Assembly: GCF_000717655.1 (NCBI RefSeq)
Contig: NZ_JNZY01000001.1
Location: 186,001 to 250,000, forward strand
Source of the DNA: Streptomyces katrae
Lineage (GTDB): Bacteria > Actinomycetota > Actinomycetes > Streptomycetales > Streptomycetaceae
Length of the DNA: 64,000 nucleotides
Direction of reading: 5' to 3'
Positions 46,743 to 56,338 of this stretch are shown here, piece by piece (within the stretch, counting starts at the first letter, position 1; each line of letters starts with the position of its first letter). The position numbers and the translations under genes were made by a program. Under the pieces are notes generated by a model. The model was not told the origin of the DNA. It worked only from the letters and a program-made list of their open reading frames with translations, and searched no databases.

Positions 46743-47747
46743 ATGGACCGCATGACTGCTGCCGCACCTGCTCCCGCTTCCCGACGCGTCCTGCTCGCCG
46801 CCCCTCGCGGCTACTGCGCGGGCGTGGACCGAGCCGTGATCGCCGTCGAGAAGGCCCTCGAGCAGTACGGTGCACCGGTCTACGTCCGGCACGAGATCGT
46901 GCACAACAAGTACGTCGTGCAGACGCTGGAGAAGAAGGGCGCCATCTTCGTCGAGCGGACGGAAGAGGTGCCCGAGGGCTCCATCGTGATGTTCTCCGCG
47001 CACGGCGTGGCGCCGGTGGTGCACGAGGAGGCGGCGGCCGGCAAGCTCGCGACGATCGACGCGACCTGCCCGCTGGTCACCAAGGTGCACAAGGAAGCGA
47101 TCCGGTACGCGAACGAGGACTTCGACATCCTCCTCATCGGCCACGAGGGCCACGAGGAGGTCATCGGCACCTCCGGCGAGGCCCCGGACCACATCACGAT
47201 CGTGGACGGTCCGGACGACGTGGACAAGGTCGTCGTGCGCGACGAGTCGAAGGTCGTCTGGCTCTCCCAGACCACCCTCTCGGTCGACGAGACCATGGAG
47301 ACGGTCGACGCGCTGAAGACCAAGTTCCCGCTGCTGGTCTCGCCGCCGAGCGACGACATCTGCTACGCCACCTCGAACCGCCAGGCCGCGGTCAAGGTGA
47401 TGGGCGCGGATTCCGACCTGGTCATCGTCGTCGGTTCCAAGAACTCCTCGAACTCGATCCGGCTGGTCGAGGTCGCGCTCGACGCGGGCGCCCGCGCCGC
47501 GTACCTCGTCGACTTCGCGAGCGAGATCGACGAGGCCTGGCTGGAGGGCGTCGGCACGGTCGGCCTGACCTCGGGCGCCTCGGTGCCGGAGGTGCTGGTC
47601 GAGGAGGTCCTCGAGTGGCTGGCGGCGCGCGGCTTCGAGGACGTGGAGATCGTCAAGACCGCCGAGGAGTCGATCGTGTTCTCGCTGCCGAAGGAGCTGC
47701 GCCGCGACCTGCGCGCCGAAGCGGCCGCGCTGGTCGCCGAGAAGTAG
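46743..47747 (+). CDS. ispH: 4-hydroxy-3-methylbut-2-enyl diphosphate reductase IspH
   Basis: 334 residues. The three conserved cysteines for the Fe-S cluster are in [26 protein letters not shown] and [12 protein letters not shown]; HxG motifs FSAHGVAP and [11 protein letters not shown] bind the diphosphate. It makes IPP and DMAPP in the last step of the MEP pathway, which feeds the cis-prenyl transferase elsewhere in this window. ATG 46743 or 46752 may be used. The ppgK gene follows by 26 bases. Confidence 0.97.
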   Translation: MDRMTAAAPAPASRRVLLAAPRGYCAGVDRAVIAVEKALEQYGAPVYVRHEIVHNKYVVQTLEKKGAIFVERTEEVPEGSIVMFSAHGVAPVVHEEAAAGKLATIDATCPLVTKVHKEAIRYANEDFDILLIGHEGHEEVIGTSGEAPDHITIVDGPDDVDKVVVRDESKVVWLSQTTLSVDETMETVDALKTKFPLLVSPPSDDICYATSNRQAAVKVMGADSDLVIVVGSKNSSNSIRLVEVALDAGARAAYLVDFASEIDEAWLEGVGTVGLTSGASVPEVLVEEVLEWLAARGFEDVEIVKTAEESIVFSLPKELRRDLRAEAAALVAEK

Positions 47748-47773
47748 CCCGTTTCGTTTCGTACGGTGAGTCC

Positions 47774-48520
47774 ATGCAGATCTTCGGTGTGGACATCGGC
47801 GGTTCCGGGATCAAGGGTGCTCCCGCGGACCTGGACCGTGGCGAGCTGGCGCAGGAGCGCCACAAGGTACTGACACCGCAGCCGGCCATCCCCGACGGGG
47901 TGGCCGGCTGTGTCGTCGAGGTGGTGCGCCACTTCGACTGGGACGGCCCGGTGGGGGTGACGTTCCCGGGCGTCGTCACCGGCGGCGTCACCCGCACGGC
48001 GGCCAACATGGACAGCGCGTGGATCGGCGTCGACACGGCGACCCTGCTGTCGCAGCGGCTCGGCGGCCAGCCCGTCACGGTCCTCAACGACGCGGACGCC
48101 GCCGGGATCGCGGAGATGACGTACGGCGCGGGCAAGGGCCGCGGCGGCACGGTGATCATGCTGACGCTGGGTACCGGCATCGGCAGCGCGCTGTTCACGG
48201 ACGGCCGGCTGGTCCCGAACACGGAGCTCGGCCACCTGGAGCTGAAGGGCCACGACGCGGAGAAGCGGGCGTCGGTCAAGGCCAAGGAGGACGGGGAGCT
48301 CACCTGGGAGCGCTGGGCGCACCGGGTGCAGCGGTACCTGGAGCACGTGGAGATGCTCTTCTCGCCGGAACTCTTCATCATCGGCGGCGGCGTCAGCCGC
48401 AAGCCGGAGAAGTTCCTCCCGCTGATCCAGGACGTCCGGGCCGAGATCGTCCCGGCGAAGCTCCAGAACAACGCGGGCATCGTGGGGGCGGCGATGGCGG
48501 CGCGGGGATCGAGCAGCTAA
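47774..48520 (+). CDS. ppgK: Polyphosphate glucokinase
   Basis: 248 residues of the ROK-related PPGK group. Phosphate-binding loop FGVDIGGSGIKGAPAD, the catalytic Asp in VTVLNDADAAGIAE, LTLGTGIGSALFTDG, and the polyphosphate-glucokinase-specific NTELGHLELKG are present. It phosphorylates glucose with polyphosphate (or ATP), and is a major glucose-phosphorylating enzyme in actinobacteria. The ATG at 47774 has GGTGAG near it. Last four bases overlap the convergent DUF6542 gene. Confidence 0.95.
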   Translation: MQIFGVDIGGSGIKGAPADLDRGELAQERHKVLTPQPAIPDGVAGCVVEVVRHFDWDGPVGVTFPGVVTGGVTRTAANMDSAWIGVDTATLLSQRLGGQPVTVLNDADAAGIAEMTYGAGKGRGGTVIMLTLGTGIGSALFTDGRLVPNTELGHLELKGHDAEKRASVKAKEDGELTWERWAHRVQRYLEHVEMLFSPELFIIGGGVSRKPEKFLPLIQDVRAEIVPAKLQNNAGIVGAAMAARGSSS

Positions 48521-49065
48521 GCGGTCCGGCGGGGGAGCCTGCGCCGGGAGATCAGCACGGCCTTCCGTACGACGACGATCAGCGCGGAGATCAGGGTCCC
48601 CCCGTACAGCCAGCCGGCGTGCAGCGACAGGGCGGACACGATGCCCATGAGCTCCGCGCCGAAGCCGCCGGAGCCGCCGGCGACGGGCCAGACTCCGACG
48701 GCGAAGGCGATCGGCGCGGAGATCGGCGCGGTGATCAGGTCGGCGGGGCGCACCCAGAGGGCGGTGGCGGCCGCGACGGGCAGGAAGAGCAGCCCGTACG
48801 CGAGCAGCGAGCCGCCGAAGAGCAGCCAGGCGATCCCGGCGACCAGGGTCATCGCGACGCAGGCGAACAGCCCCCCGCCGAGCCCGGTCAGCCGGGCCCG
48901 CGGCAGCCGCCTGGCCCGCGGCAGCCGCCGGGCCGGCGCGGGCCGCGGCAGGCCGCCCTGGGCGGGCACTGCGCCGACGGTCGGGGCCGGGCGCCGCGGC
49001 TGCTGCCGCTCCGGCTGCTGCTGTCGCTGCGGGTGATCCACCGAACGCGTCCTGTATTGCTCCAC
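48517..49065 (-). CDS. DUF6542-type membrane protein
   Basis: 182 residues. An N-terminal tail of 60 residues is Gln/Arg/Pro-rich with a repeat (ARRLPRARRLPRARL). It is followed by four to five hydrophobic spans (GGGLFACVAMTLVAGIAWLL, LLAYGLLFLPVAAATALWV, and others) and ends with a basic RKAVLISRRRLPRR. DUF6542 proteins are regularly found between ppgK and ychF in Streptomyces. Function unknown. GTG 49065 start; divergent from ychF. Confidence 0.82.
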   Translation of the reverse strand: MEQYRTRSVDHPQRQQQPERQQPRRPAPTVGAVPAQGGLPRPAPARRLPRARRLPRARLTGLGGGLFACVAMTLVAGIAWLLFGGSLLAYGLLFLPVAAATALWVRPADLITAPISAPIAFAVGVWPVAGGSGGFGAELMGIVSALSLHAGWLYGGTLISALIVVVRKAVLISRRRLPRRTA

Positions 49066-49200
49066 CCCACCAAGCTAGGCGGGCCGAGCGCGGTATCGGG
49101 GTGGGGACACGCGTACAACGACTGCCACTCATCTGAAAGTAAACTGTCCGGTGGCCCACTCCCGGGCCGCCGCCCCCTCCAGCTACGGGAAGTCGCCAAC

Positions 49201-50289
<1,089 letters not shown>

Positions 50290-50336
50290 TCGTTTATTGC
50301 TAGACGTTAGCTAGTTTCGTCAACCGCGCAGGCCGG

Positions 50337-50367
50337 AAGGGGTCGGACTCTGACGAGTCCGCCCCCT
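50337..50367 (+). terminator. Hairpin terminator after ychF
   Basis: AAGGGGTCGGACTC pairs with GAGTCCG and CCCCCTT across a TGAC loop with one mismatch; TCT follows. It lies just before the left direct repeat of the accessory patch. Confidence 0.78.
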
Positions 50368-50375
50368 TCTGCATT

Positions 50376-50401
50376 CCCGCGCTGACTTGGTGCTGGCTTT
50401 T
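50376..50401 (+). repeat. Left copy of imperfect direct repeat (att-like)
   Basis: CCCGCGCTGACTTGGTGCTG begins here; the same block with few changes (CCCGTGCTGATTCGGTGCTG) occurs at 51349. Between them lie the Uma2 gene and a small ORF. GTGCTGACT-type repeats are frequent near ends of Streptomyces integrative elements. Confidence 0.55.
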
Positions 50402-50982
50402 CAGCTTCTTAGGGGCGGTGTGAGCTTGTCGAGGTCCAGGCTGACCTCGAAGGGGACGGGGCGCTGGAGGGTGCCTCGGAAGATCCCGGCGGGCGCGTAT
50501 GCGCCGGTGGGTTCGTCGAGCTCGTAGACGTGGACGACGGGTGCCCCGCGTTCGTCCTCAATGCACCAGTAGTGCGGGATACCGGCCTCCGCGTACTTGC
50601 GGAGCTTTACTGTGCGATCGCGATGGGCGGACTCGGGGGAGACGACTTCGATGACGAGCTGAACGTCCTCTGGTGCGAACCAGGTGCGGTCACCGTCGAA
50701 GTCGGCCGTCGTCACCAGCAGGTCCGGCTCGGGACGGTTGCGCGGGTCGAGCTTGATGGTCATCTCGCGGCCGACTCTGGTGTCGGCGGGCACCTGCTCC
50801 ATGAGTGCGACCGTGAGCATCGTGACGAGGTGGCCATGCCACCACCTCTGGGGCGCCATCATAAAGACGAGGGCTCCGTCGATCAGCTCGGTGTGGCGGG
50901 GCGCCTCGGGGAGGCGGTCGAGGTCCTCCGCGAACCAGCCTTCCGCGCGCGGCGGGCGCATCCAGTCGGGCAGTGCGGTCAT
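50401..50982 (-). CDS. Uma2 family (PD-(D/E)xK nuclease-fold) protein
   Basis: 193 residues. The Uma2 domain has the restriction-nuclease-like core: Asp in RPEPDLLVTTADF, Glu in DVQLVIEVVSPES, and Lys in RTVKLRKYAEAGIPHYW. An N-terminal HTELIDGALVFMMAP is also typical. Uma2 proteins are abundant in cyanobacteria and actinobacteria; nuclease activity is inferred from the fold and their biological role is unclear. The gene has a looser codon choice than core neighbours and sits between direct repeats, so it may be acquired. Confidence 0.92.
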   Translation of the reverse strand: MTALPDWMRPPRAEGWFAEDLDRLPEAPRHTELIDGALVFMMAPQRWWHGHLVTMLTVALMEQVPADTRVGREMTIKLDPRNRPEPDLLVTTADFDGDRTWFAPEDVQLVIEVVSPESAHRDRTVKLRKYAEAGIPHYWCIEDERGAPVVHVYELDEPTGAYAPAGIFRGTLQRPVPFEVSLDLDKLTPPLRS

Positions 50983-51090
50983 GGCTTCACGGTAGCGGCC
51001 TGAAGCTCAGGCTGGAGAGCCAACGATCTCAGCCAGATGATTTTCGGCAACTTTCCACGCTGTAACCAGCCATCTGCCTGGCATCCGGTC

Positions 51091-51342
51091 ATGAGCGACT
51101 CGGTTGTTCAGATCGGCACGGTGGGCATTTCCGTGGCGGCTCTCGTCTTCTCCACGACGGCCGCGTCTTGGGCTCTCGTCTACAAGCAGCGTCAGACGAG
51201 GGCGGTTGCCCACGCCAACGCCGTCACGGAGAAGGCCCAACGGGAGCAGGCCCGCAATGTGAGCATCTCGGCGAGTCCTCCGCTCCAGACCACTCTGGGG
51301 GCCGAGCGGGCCGGGACCCTCAGGCTCTCGCGTGATGGATGA
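51091..51342 (+). CDS. Small single-span membrane protein, possibly truncated
   Basis: 83 residues from ATG 51091 (an upstream ATG at 51037 is in frame but adds an unlikely leader). One membrane span IGTVGISVAALVFSTTAASW is followed by a charged helix KQRQTRAVAHANAVTEKAQREQARN (in pieces). The last 20 residues (after ISASPPLQ) lose that pattern, and the stop falls seven bases before the right direct repeat, so the 3' end may have been replaced by a recombination event. Codon third positions are less G/C-biased than neighbours. No family recognised. Confidence 0.55.
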   Translation: MSDSVVQIGTVGISVAALVFSTTAASWALVYKQRQTRAVAHANAVTEKAQREQARNVSISASPPLQTTLGAERAGTLRLSRDG

Positions 51343-51632
51343 CGTAATCCCGTGCTGATTCGGTGCTGACTTGGACCGCCCAGAACCGCGTTTGCGCAGG
51401 TCAGAGCTCCACGCCACACGTTCCGCTTCCACGTGTGATCGCAAACGCATAGGCGGCCTGACCGGCGAGAACGCGGGTCGGCCGTTGTGCTGTCCGCAAC
51501 GGTCCGCGAAGCCTGGAGCAGCTGAGTCTCGTAAACGGGGGACCGGTGACCCACGTGAACGACCCAGACCACCAGCCCTAGGGATTGCGGCCGTCGGGAG
51601 GCGGCGTTGTGCCGCTGCTCCATAATCGGCGC
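51343..51632. other. 290-base gap with right direct repeat and an inverted repeat
   Basis: Holds the right copy of the direct repeat (51349-51374) and nested inverted repeats: GTTTGCG (about 51397) with CGCAAAC (about 51440), inside them CACACG and CGTGTG. No gene seen. Such nested symmetry would suit an integrase or regulator site, but no integrase gene is present. Confidence 0.5.
51349..51374 (+). repeat. Right copy of imperfect direct repeat (att-like)
   Basis: CCCGTGCTGATTCGGTGCTG, then ACTTGG; matches the left copy at 50376 in about 21 of 26 positions. It also contains an internal GTGCTGA(T/C)T doublet ten bases apart. Confidence 0.55.
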
Positions 51633-52214
51633 ATGGATGTCGTCGGGATGCTCGAGGCCGCCTCGCTGCTGGTACCGGAAGGGGTCGCCACCGAGGACGA
51701 CGTCACGGTGTCCGAGGTCTGGGAGTACCTCGCGCACGACGAGTGGGAGGTCGCGCTCGACCTGCTGGAAGGGCTGGGTGGCGCGTGGTCGGCGCCACCG
51801 GGGTTCTGGGACGACCTGGAGCGCGCGGCCGACATGATGGGGTTCGAACGGAGCCGGGAGTGGTGCCGGTGGCGGGGCGCCGAGGCGCGGCTGGGCGTCA
51901 TCCGGGCCGATCTCGTGCTCCGGCCGGCCGGTGAGACGTTCCGGCGTACGCCGATTCCCGGAGCGGGGGTGCTGCGGCCGATGTGGGACATCGGCAACCG
52001 GAGGGACGACGGAGCGCGTGAACTCGACATCGCCCGGCTGTGGGTCGAGTTCGCCGGTGACCTCGCGCCCGGCGCTCGGGCTCCGGTGCGGCTCCTGCCT
52101 CTGACCGCGGAGCGGTGGAGGCACCTCGCGCCCGGCGCCCGGATCACCCTGTACGAGACGGCAGTGGCCGGCGGGACGGCCGAGATCCTGGAGGTTCGGC
52201 CTCCGTCGGCGTAG
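51633..52214 (+). CDS. Hypothetical protein with EF-Tu-domain-like C terminus
   Basis: 193 residues. The N-terminal half is alpha-helical and acidic (MLEAASLLVPEG, VWEYLAHDEWEVALDLLEGL, WDDLERAADMMGFERSREW). The C-terminal half (about 85-190) reads like a beta barrel: RADLVLRPAGETFRRTPIP, GVLRPMWDIG, ARLWVEFAGDLAPGARAPVRL and HLAPGARITLYETAV. This spacing resembles the third domain of EF-Tu and similar free-standing proteins of Streptomyces. Exact family not certain. ATG 51633 is chosen by codon bias; the ribosome site is weak. Confidence 0.7.
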   Translation: MDVVGMLEAASLLVPEGVATEDDVTVSEVWEYLAHDEWEVALDLLEGLGGAWSAPPGFWDDLERAADMMGFERSREWCRWRGAEARLGVIRADLVLRPAGETFRRTPIPGAGVLRPMWDIGNRRDDGARELDIARLWVEFAGDLAPGARAPVRLLPLTAERWRHLAPGARITLYETAVAGGTAEILEVRPPSA

Positions 52215-52253
52215 GCAAACGGGGGCGTGGGTGGGGGCGGGCGGAGAGCCTCG

Positions 52254-52281
52254 TTGACCGGTGGATCTTGGTGAGTAGGGT
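52254..52281 (+). promoter_or_regulatory. Candidate promoter of the M36 metalloprotease gene
   Basis: TTGACC (52254-52259) and TAGGGT (52276-52281), spaced 16 bases, 64 bases before the GTG start. A good match to the vegetative Streptomyces promoter pattern. Confidence 0.55.
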
Positions 52282-52345
52282 CACGGAGCGCGTGCGGTCT
52301 CGACGGCAGACCCGGGGGAGCGTTGGCGCTTGGGAGGCTCAGGCC

Positions 52346-55300
52346 GTGACCAGATGGCGATTCCGCACGAGGCTGTGGACCGCGGTGACCGCCGCGAGCC
52401 TGCTCCTGGCCCTGTCGCCGGGTCTGGCCGCCGCCGCGCCGCCGGGGATCGACGACCCGGCCGATCCGACCGTACGGCGCGACCCCGCGACCGGACACGC
52501 CCGGATGATCTTCAACTCCGGTGGTTATCTGACCCCGCCCTCCAAGCGGGCTCCCGAGCACGTCGCGCTCGCCTACGTGCGTGACCACCGGGGCGAGTTC
52601 GGGCTCACCGCCGAGCAGGCCGCGCAGCTCGTCGTCGTCTCCACGTACCCCACCAAGCACAACGGGGCGCAACAGGTGACGATCGGTCAGGTCATCGACG
52701 GCATGCGCGTCCACGGCGGGCTCCTCACCGCCACCGTCGACAAGCGCGGCCGCCTCGTCATCCTCGGCGGCGCCGTCGTGACCGCCGAGCCGGCCGGCAG
52801 GGTCGAGCTGACGGCCAGGCAGGCCCTGGACCACGCGGCGGAGGCCCAGGGCGCCAGGGCCCAGCACGAGCTGACGGGCACGGACAACCGCGACAAGGGC
52901 AAGCAGAGGTTCAAGAACGTCTACGCCAAGAGGCTCACGAAGCCCAACGACGTGACCGCCGAGCTGGTGTGGTTCCCCACTGACTCCGGCCGCGAGCTGC
53001 GCCCGGCCTGGCTCACCGACATCGAGGTCTCCGGTACGTCCTGGTACCAGACGGTGGTCGACGCCGCCGACGGCACGGTGCTGAGCCGCGAGAGCCGGTA
53101 CCACCACGCCGGCCCCGAAGGGACCGTCTTCACGGCGCAGCACCCGGACGCCGCCGGCGCCGCCCGTACGGTCACGCCGTTCACCGGGCGCGACGGCTCC
53201 TGGGTGGCGGACCGGCTGACGCAGGGCAACAACGCCCACGCGTACCGGGACGAGGACGGCGACAACACGGTGCCGGACACCGGGAACGACGCGCTGCGCC
53301 CGCAGTCCCCGGCCAGTGGCGACCCCGCCCACCAGCACTTCGACTACACGTTCAACGACACCTGGCGCACCAACGCGAGCGCGACGCAGGCCAACCTCGA
53401 CGCGGACGTGAACCCCGTCGTCACGCAGCTCTTCTACTACACCAACGTGATGCACGACTACCTCTACGGCCTGGGGTTCGACGAGGCGTCGCGGAACTTC
53501 CAGGTCGACAACTTCGGTCGCGGCGGCTCGGGCCACGACCCGGTGCTGGCCGAGGCGCAGGACGGCTGGGACCTCGGCTGCCTGGACAACAGCACGCCGC
53601 CGAACGCGATCCGGTGCACGAACAACGCCAACTTCGGCACCCCCGGGGACGGCGCCAGCCCGCGCATGCAGATGTACATGTGGCAGTCGCCGGGCCGGCC
53701 GTGGCGTGACGGTTCGCTCGACGGCGACGTCATCGCGCACGAGTACGGCCACGGCGTGTCCAACCGCCTCGTCGGCGGCGGCAACCTCGGCGCCGGTGCC
53801 CAGACCGGCGCCCTCGGGGAGGGCTGGAGCGACACGATCTCCTTCCTCAAGTGGGGCGACGCGACGGTCGGCGAGTACGTCACCGGCAACACCGCCACCG
53901 GCATCCGCACGCAGGCGTACGACACGTCCACCGAGAAGTGGGGCACGTTCCGCCCGGCCCGCGGCGTGCACCGCAACGGCGAGATCTGGGCCGCGACGAT
54001 GTACGACATCCGCGAGGCGAAGGGCGTCGCGTTCACCCAGCAGCTCGTCATCGACGGCATGAAGAACACCGTCTCCGCGCCGAGTTACCTCGACGCGCGC
54101 GACGGCATCCTGGCCGCCGACATGACCGACAGCGCGGGTGCGAACCAGTGCCTCCTGTGGCGGGTCTTCGCCGGCCGCGGCATGGGCGAGGCCGCCGCGT
54201 CGAGCGCGGACCAGACCACCGTGACGGCCGACGAGACCGTCCCGGCCGCCTGCCGGCCGGCCGCGAAGGCCGGCGGCCCGTACACGACGGGCGAGGGGAC
54301 GGACGTCACGCTCAGCGCCGCCGGGTCCGCCAAAGGGAGCGCGTCCTCGGCCGGGAACCTGACGACGTACGCGTGGGACCTCGACAACGACGGGCAGTAC
54401 GACGACGCCACCGGGGCCGGCGCGACCTTCGGCCGGGTGGGCCAGGACGGCGTCTTCACCGTCGGGCTCCGGGTGACGGACGGCGCCGGCAACATCGACA
54501 CCGACTCGACGACGGTCACCGTCGAGAACGCCGCGCCGGCCGTGTCCCTGGAGTCGGTGCCCCCGGCCGCGGAGAACGGCCCGGTCACCCTGACGGGCGG
54601 CATCGGTGACCCGGGCTGGCTCGACCCGCTGACCGCCACGGTCGACTGGGGCGACGGAGCGGGCCCGCAGGCGCTGGCCGGCACGCCGGAGAACGTACGT
54701 CCCGACGCGACCCTGGGCTTCACCGCGGCGCACACCTACGGGGACGACGGGATCTTCACGATCGAGGTCTGCGGAAGCGACGACGACACCAACTCCTGCC
54801 GGTCGCTCGAGGCAACGATCACCAACACCGACCCGAACGCGGCGATCTCGGCCGACGGCCGGACGACGTACAACGGGCAGAAGGCCTTCATCGCCCACGC
54901 CGGCACGCCGATCACCGTGAAGGGCACGTCGACCGACCCCGGAAGCGACGACCTGGACCTGACGTGGCTGTGGGGGGACGGGGCCTCGGACGACCTGGTC
55001 TCGCTGGTGAACCCGCCGGCCACCGACCCGGACCCGAGCCCCTCGGTCCAGGCACGCAACGTGACGGCGGCGAAGTCGCACGCGTACCCGGCCGCCTGCC
55101 TGTCCACGCTGACGTTGACCGGCCGGGACGACGACGCAGGCACCGTCTCCGACACGGCGGCCGTCGTCACCACCGGCAATGCGCTGCGGGCGCGCAACCA
55201 GGCGTACTGGACGGGCGAGTACGAGGGCCGGGCGCAGAACCGGTTCACGACGGACCAGCGGGCCTGCCTGTTGGGCGTGGCCTCGTTCATGAGCGCGGTG

Positions 55301-55588
55301 TACGGGCCGCTGACCGAGGCCCAGGCGTACGCGATCCTGAGCCCGGGCTCCCCGCAGCCGAGGCCGCTGGTGTCCCAGCAGCTGCTCGCGGCATGGCTCA
55401 ACTTCGCGAACGGGTCGTACGACCTGGCCACGCCGGTGGACACCAACGGCGACTGGAAGACGGACTCGACCTTCGGAGAGGCGATGGCACGCGCCGAGGC
55501 GGTCTGCAACAACCCGGCGTCGACGCGGAACCAGCTGCTGTCCCAGGTCGACGTCCTGCTGCGGTTCAACGTGCGTGATGGTGGCTGA
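52346..55588 (+). CDS. Secreted M36 (fungalysin-like) metalloprotease with PKD domains
   Basis: 1080 residues. A signal peptide (1-33) precedes a propeptide region (FTP/PepSY-like, 40-250). The M36 catalytic domain (about 270-620) has the zinc site HEYGH at 465-469, with the third ligand in GALGEGWSDTISF (Glu about 492). Residues 625-940 form about three PKD-like beta domains (AAKAGGPYTTGEGTDVTLSA; APAVSLESVPPAAENGPVTL; ITNTDPNAAISADG), and the last 140 residues a helical domain not known to me. It is an extracellular protein-degrading enzyme. GGGAGG precedes GTG 52346. Its stop overlaps the lipoprotein start. Confidence 0.95.
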   Translation: MTRWRFRTRLWTAVTAASLLLALSPGLAAAAPPGIDDPADPTVRRDPATGHARMIFNSGGYLTPPSKRAPEHVALAYVRDHRGEFGLTAEQAAQLVVVSTYPTKHNGAQQVTIGQVIDGMRVHGGLLTATVDKRGRLVILGGAVVTAEPAGRVELTARQALDHAAEAQGARAQHELTGTDNRDKGKQRFKNVYAKRLTKPNDVTAELVWFPTDSGRELRPAWLTDIEVSGTSWYQTVVDAADGTVLSRESRYHHAGPEGTVFTAQHPDAAGAARTVTPFTGRDGSWVADRLTQGNNAHAYRDEDGDNTVPDTGNDALRPQSPASGDPAHQHFDYTFNDTWRTNASATQANLDADVNPVVTQLFYYTNVMHDYLYGLGFDEASRNFQVDNFGRGGSGHDPVLAEAQDGWDLGCLDNSTPPNAIRCTNNANFGTPGDGASPRMQMYMWQSPGRPWRDGSLDGDVIAHEYGHGVSNRLVGGGNLGAGAQTGALGEGWSDTISFLKWGDATVGEYVTGNTATGIRTQAYDTSTEKWGTFRPARGVHRNGEIWAATMYDIREAKGVAFTQQLVIDGMKNTVSAPSYLDARDGILAADMTDSAGANQCLLWRVFAGRGMGEAAASSADQTTVTADETVPAACRPAAKAGGPYTTGEGTDVTLSAAGSAKGSASSAGNLTTYAWDLDNDGQYDDATGAGATFGRVGQDGVFTVGLRVTDGAGNIDTDSTTVTVENAAPAVSLESVPPAAENGPVTLTGGIGDPGWLDPLTATVDWGDGAGPQALAGTPENVRPDATLGFTAAHTYGDDGIFTIEVCGSDDDTNSCRSLEATITNTDPNAAISADGRTTYNGQKAFIAHAGTPITVKGTSTDPGSDDLDLTWLWGDGASDDLVSLVNPPATDPDPSPSVQARNVTAAKSHAYPAACLSTLTLTGRDDDAGTVSDTAAVVTTGNALRARNQAYWTGEYEGRAQNRFTTDQRACLLGVASFMSAVYGPLTEAQAYAILSPGSPQPRPLVSQQLLAAWLNFANGSYDLATPVDTNGDWKTDSTFGEAMARAEAVCNNPASTRNQLLSQVDVLLRFNVRDGG

Positions 55589-55985
55589 CCGGCGCCTGGT
55601 GTGCCTCGCCGCCCTCGCGCTCTTCACCGGGTGCGGGGGCGGCCGGGCCCGCCCGCCGGCGAAAGCGGCGCATGACCCGGGCGGTACGGGCGCCACGGCA
55701 GCCGGCGCACCGACGCCGGCGCAGGGCCGCGTACTCACCGGGGCCGACGACGGCTTCACGGGCCGGCTCGAGGTCGGGCAGACGGCCCAGCTCCGCCTCC
55801 CCCTCCCGGAGGGCGGCCCGGAACCCACCGCGCAGGGCCAGTCGGTACTGCTGATCCCGATCAGCAACGTGACGGCCACGGGCCACCGGGCATGGGAACT
55901 GCGCGCGGTCCGCCGGGGCACGACGAACATCACCGTCCCCCGCCCCACCGCCCCGCCGGCCACCGTGACCTTCGTGGTCCCGTGA
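55578..55985 (+). CDS. Small lipoprotein coupled to the metalloprotease gene
   Basis: 135 residues. The N terminus is a lipoprotein signal with lipobox FTGC. The mature domain is beta-rich: GQTAQLRLPLPEG, SVLLIPISNVTATGHRAWELRAVRRGTTNITVPRPT (in pieces). The pattern ARW/WELRAVRRGTTNITV is reminiscent of I42 (chagasin-type) inhibitors, but the NPTTG motif is absent. Start ATG (or neighbouring GTG 55575/55581) overlaps the protease stop by 11 bases without a clear ribosome site, so translation is coupled. It may bind or restrain the exported protease (inference). Confidence 0.75.
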   Translation: MVADRRLVCLAALALFTGCGGGRARPPAKAAHDPGGTGATAAGAPTPAQGRVLTGADDGFTGRLEVGQTAQLRLPLPEGGPEPTAQGQSVLLIPISNVTATGHRAWELRAVRRGTTNITVPRPTAPPATVTFVVP

Positions 55986-56013
55986 GCCGACCGGTCGGCC
56001 ACGGAACGCACAA

Positions 56014-56040
56014 GGCGCGCCCGGGGGAGCCGGGCGCGCC
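56014..56040. terminator. Hairpin between convergent lipoprotein and small-protein genes
   Basis: GGCGCGCCCGG (56014-56024) and CCGGGCGCGCC (56030-56040) form a perfect 11-bp stem with a 5-base loop; no T-tract. Confidence 0.72.
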
Positions 56041-56052
56041 TCGTGGGGGCCG

Positions 56053-56229
56053 CTAGTACTGGGACTCGGAGGAGCCCGACGGGCGGGGGCGGTCCTGGGG
56101 CATGTCCATGTCCATGTCCTCGGACGTGCGGTCCGGGTTCTTCGCCTGGCTCTTGGCTTCCTGCATCTTCTGCTTGGCCTGCTCCTTGAGCTTGTTGGCC
56201 TTGTCCTGGGGCGGCTGCTTCTTGACCAT
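56053..56229 (-). CDS. Small hydrophilic protein, unknown
   Basis: 58 residues. The protein is highly charged: KKQPPQDKANKLKEQAKQKM, AKSQAKNPDRTSEDMDMDM and a short tail. It looks helical or disordered. ATG 56229 is chosen because sequence upstream of it in frame is atypical and GAGGAG lies just before. Similar small Lys/Gln/Glu-rich proteins are frequent in Streptomyces and of unknown use. Confidence 0.7.
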   Translation of the reverse strand: MVKKQPPQDKANKLKEQAKQKMQEAKSQAKNPDRTSEDMDMDMPQDRPRPSGSSESQY

Positions 56230-56338
56230 GCCGGTTTCGCTCCTCGAAGAGGGTGAGGGGACGTCCACTGGGGGACGTCCACCACCCTGGCACCGGGTGG
56301 TGACTCGCGCATGTCGAAGGGTTACGCACAGTGATGGC

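Noticed and set aside
50376-51374. Complete integrative element
   Set aside because: There is no integrase, excisionase or replication gene between the repeats; at most a remnant.
51578-56329. Very long open frame on the minus strand opposite the metalloprotease and neighbours
   Set aside because: It is antisense to genes with clear catalytic motifs and signal peptides, and its product is Arg/Gly/Val low complexity. Long antisense frames are normal at this GC content.
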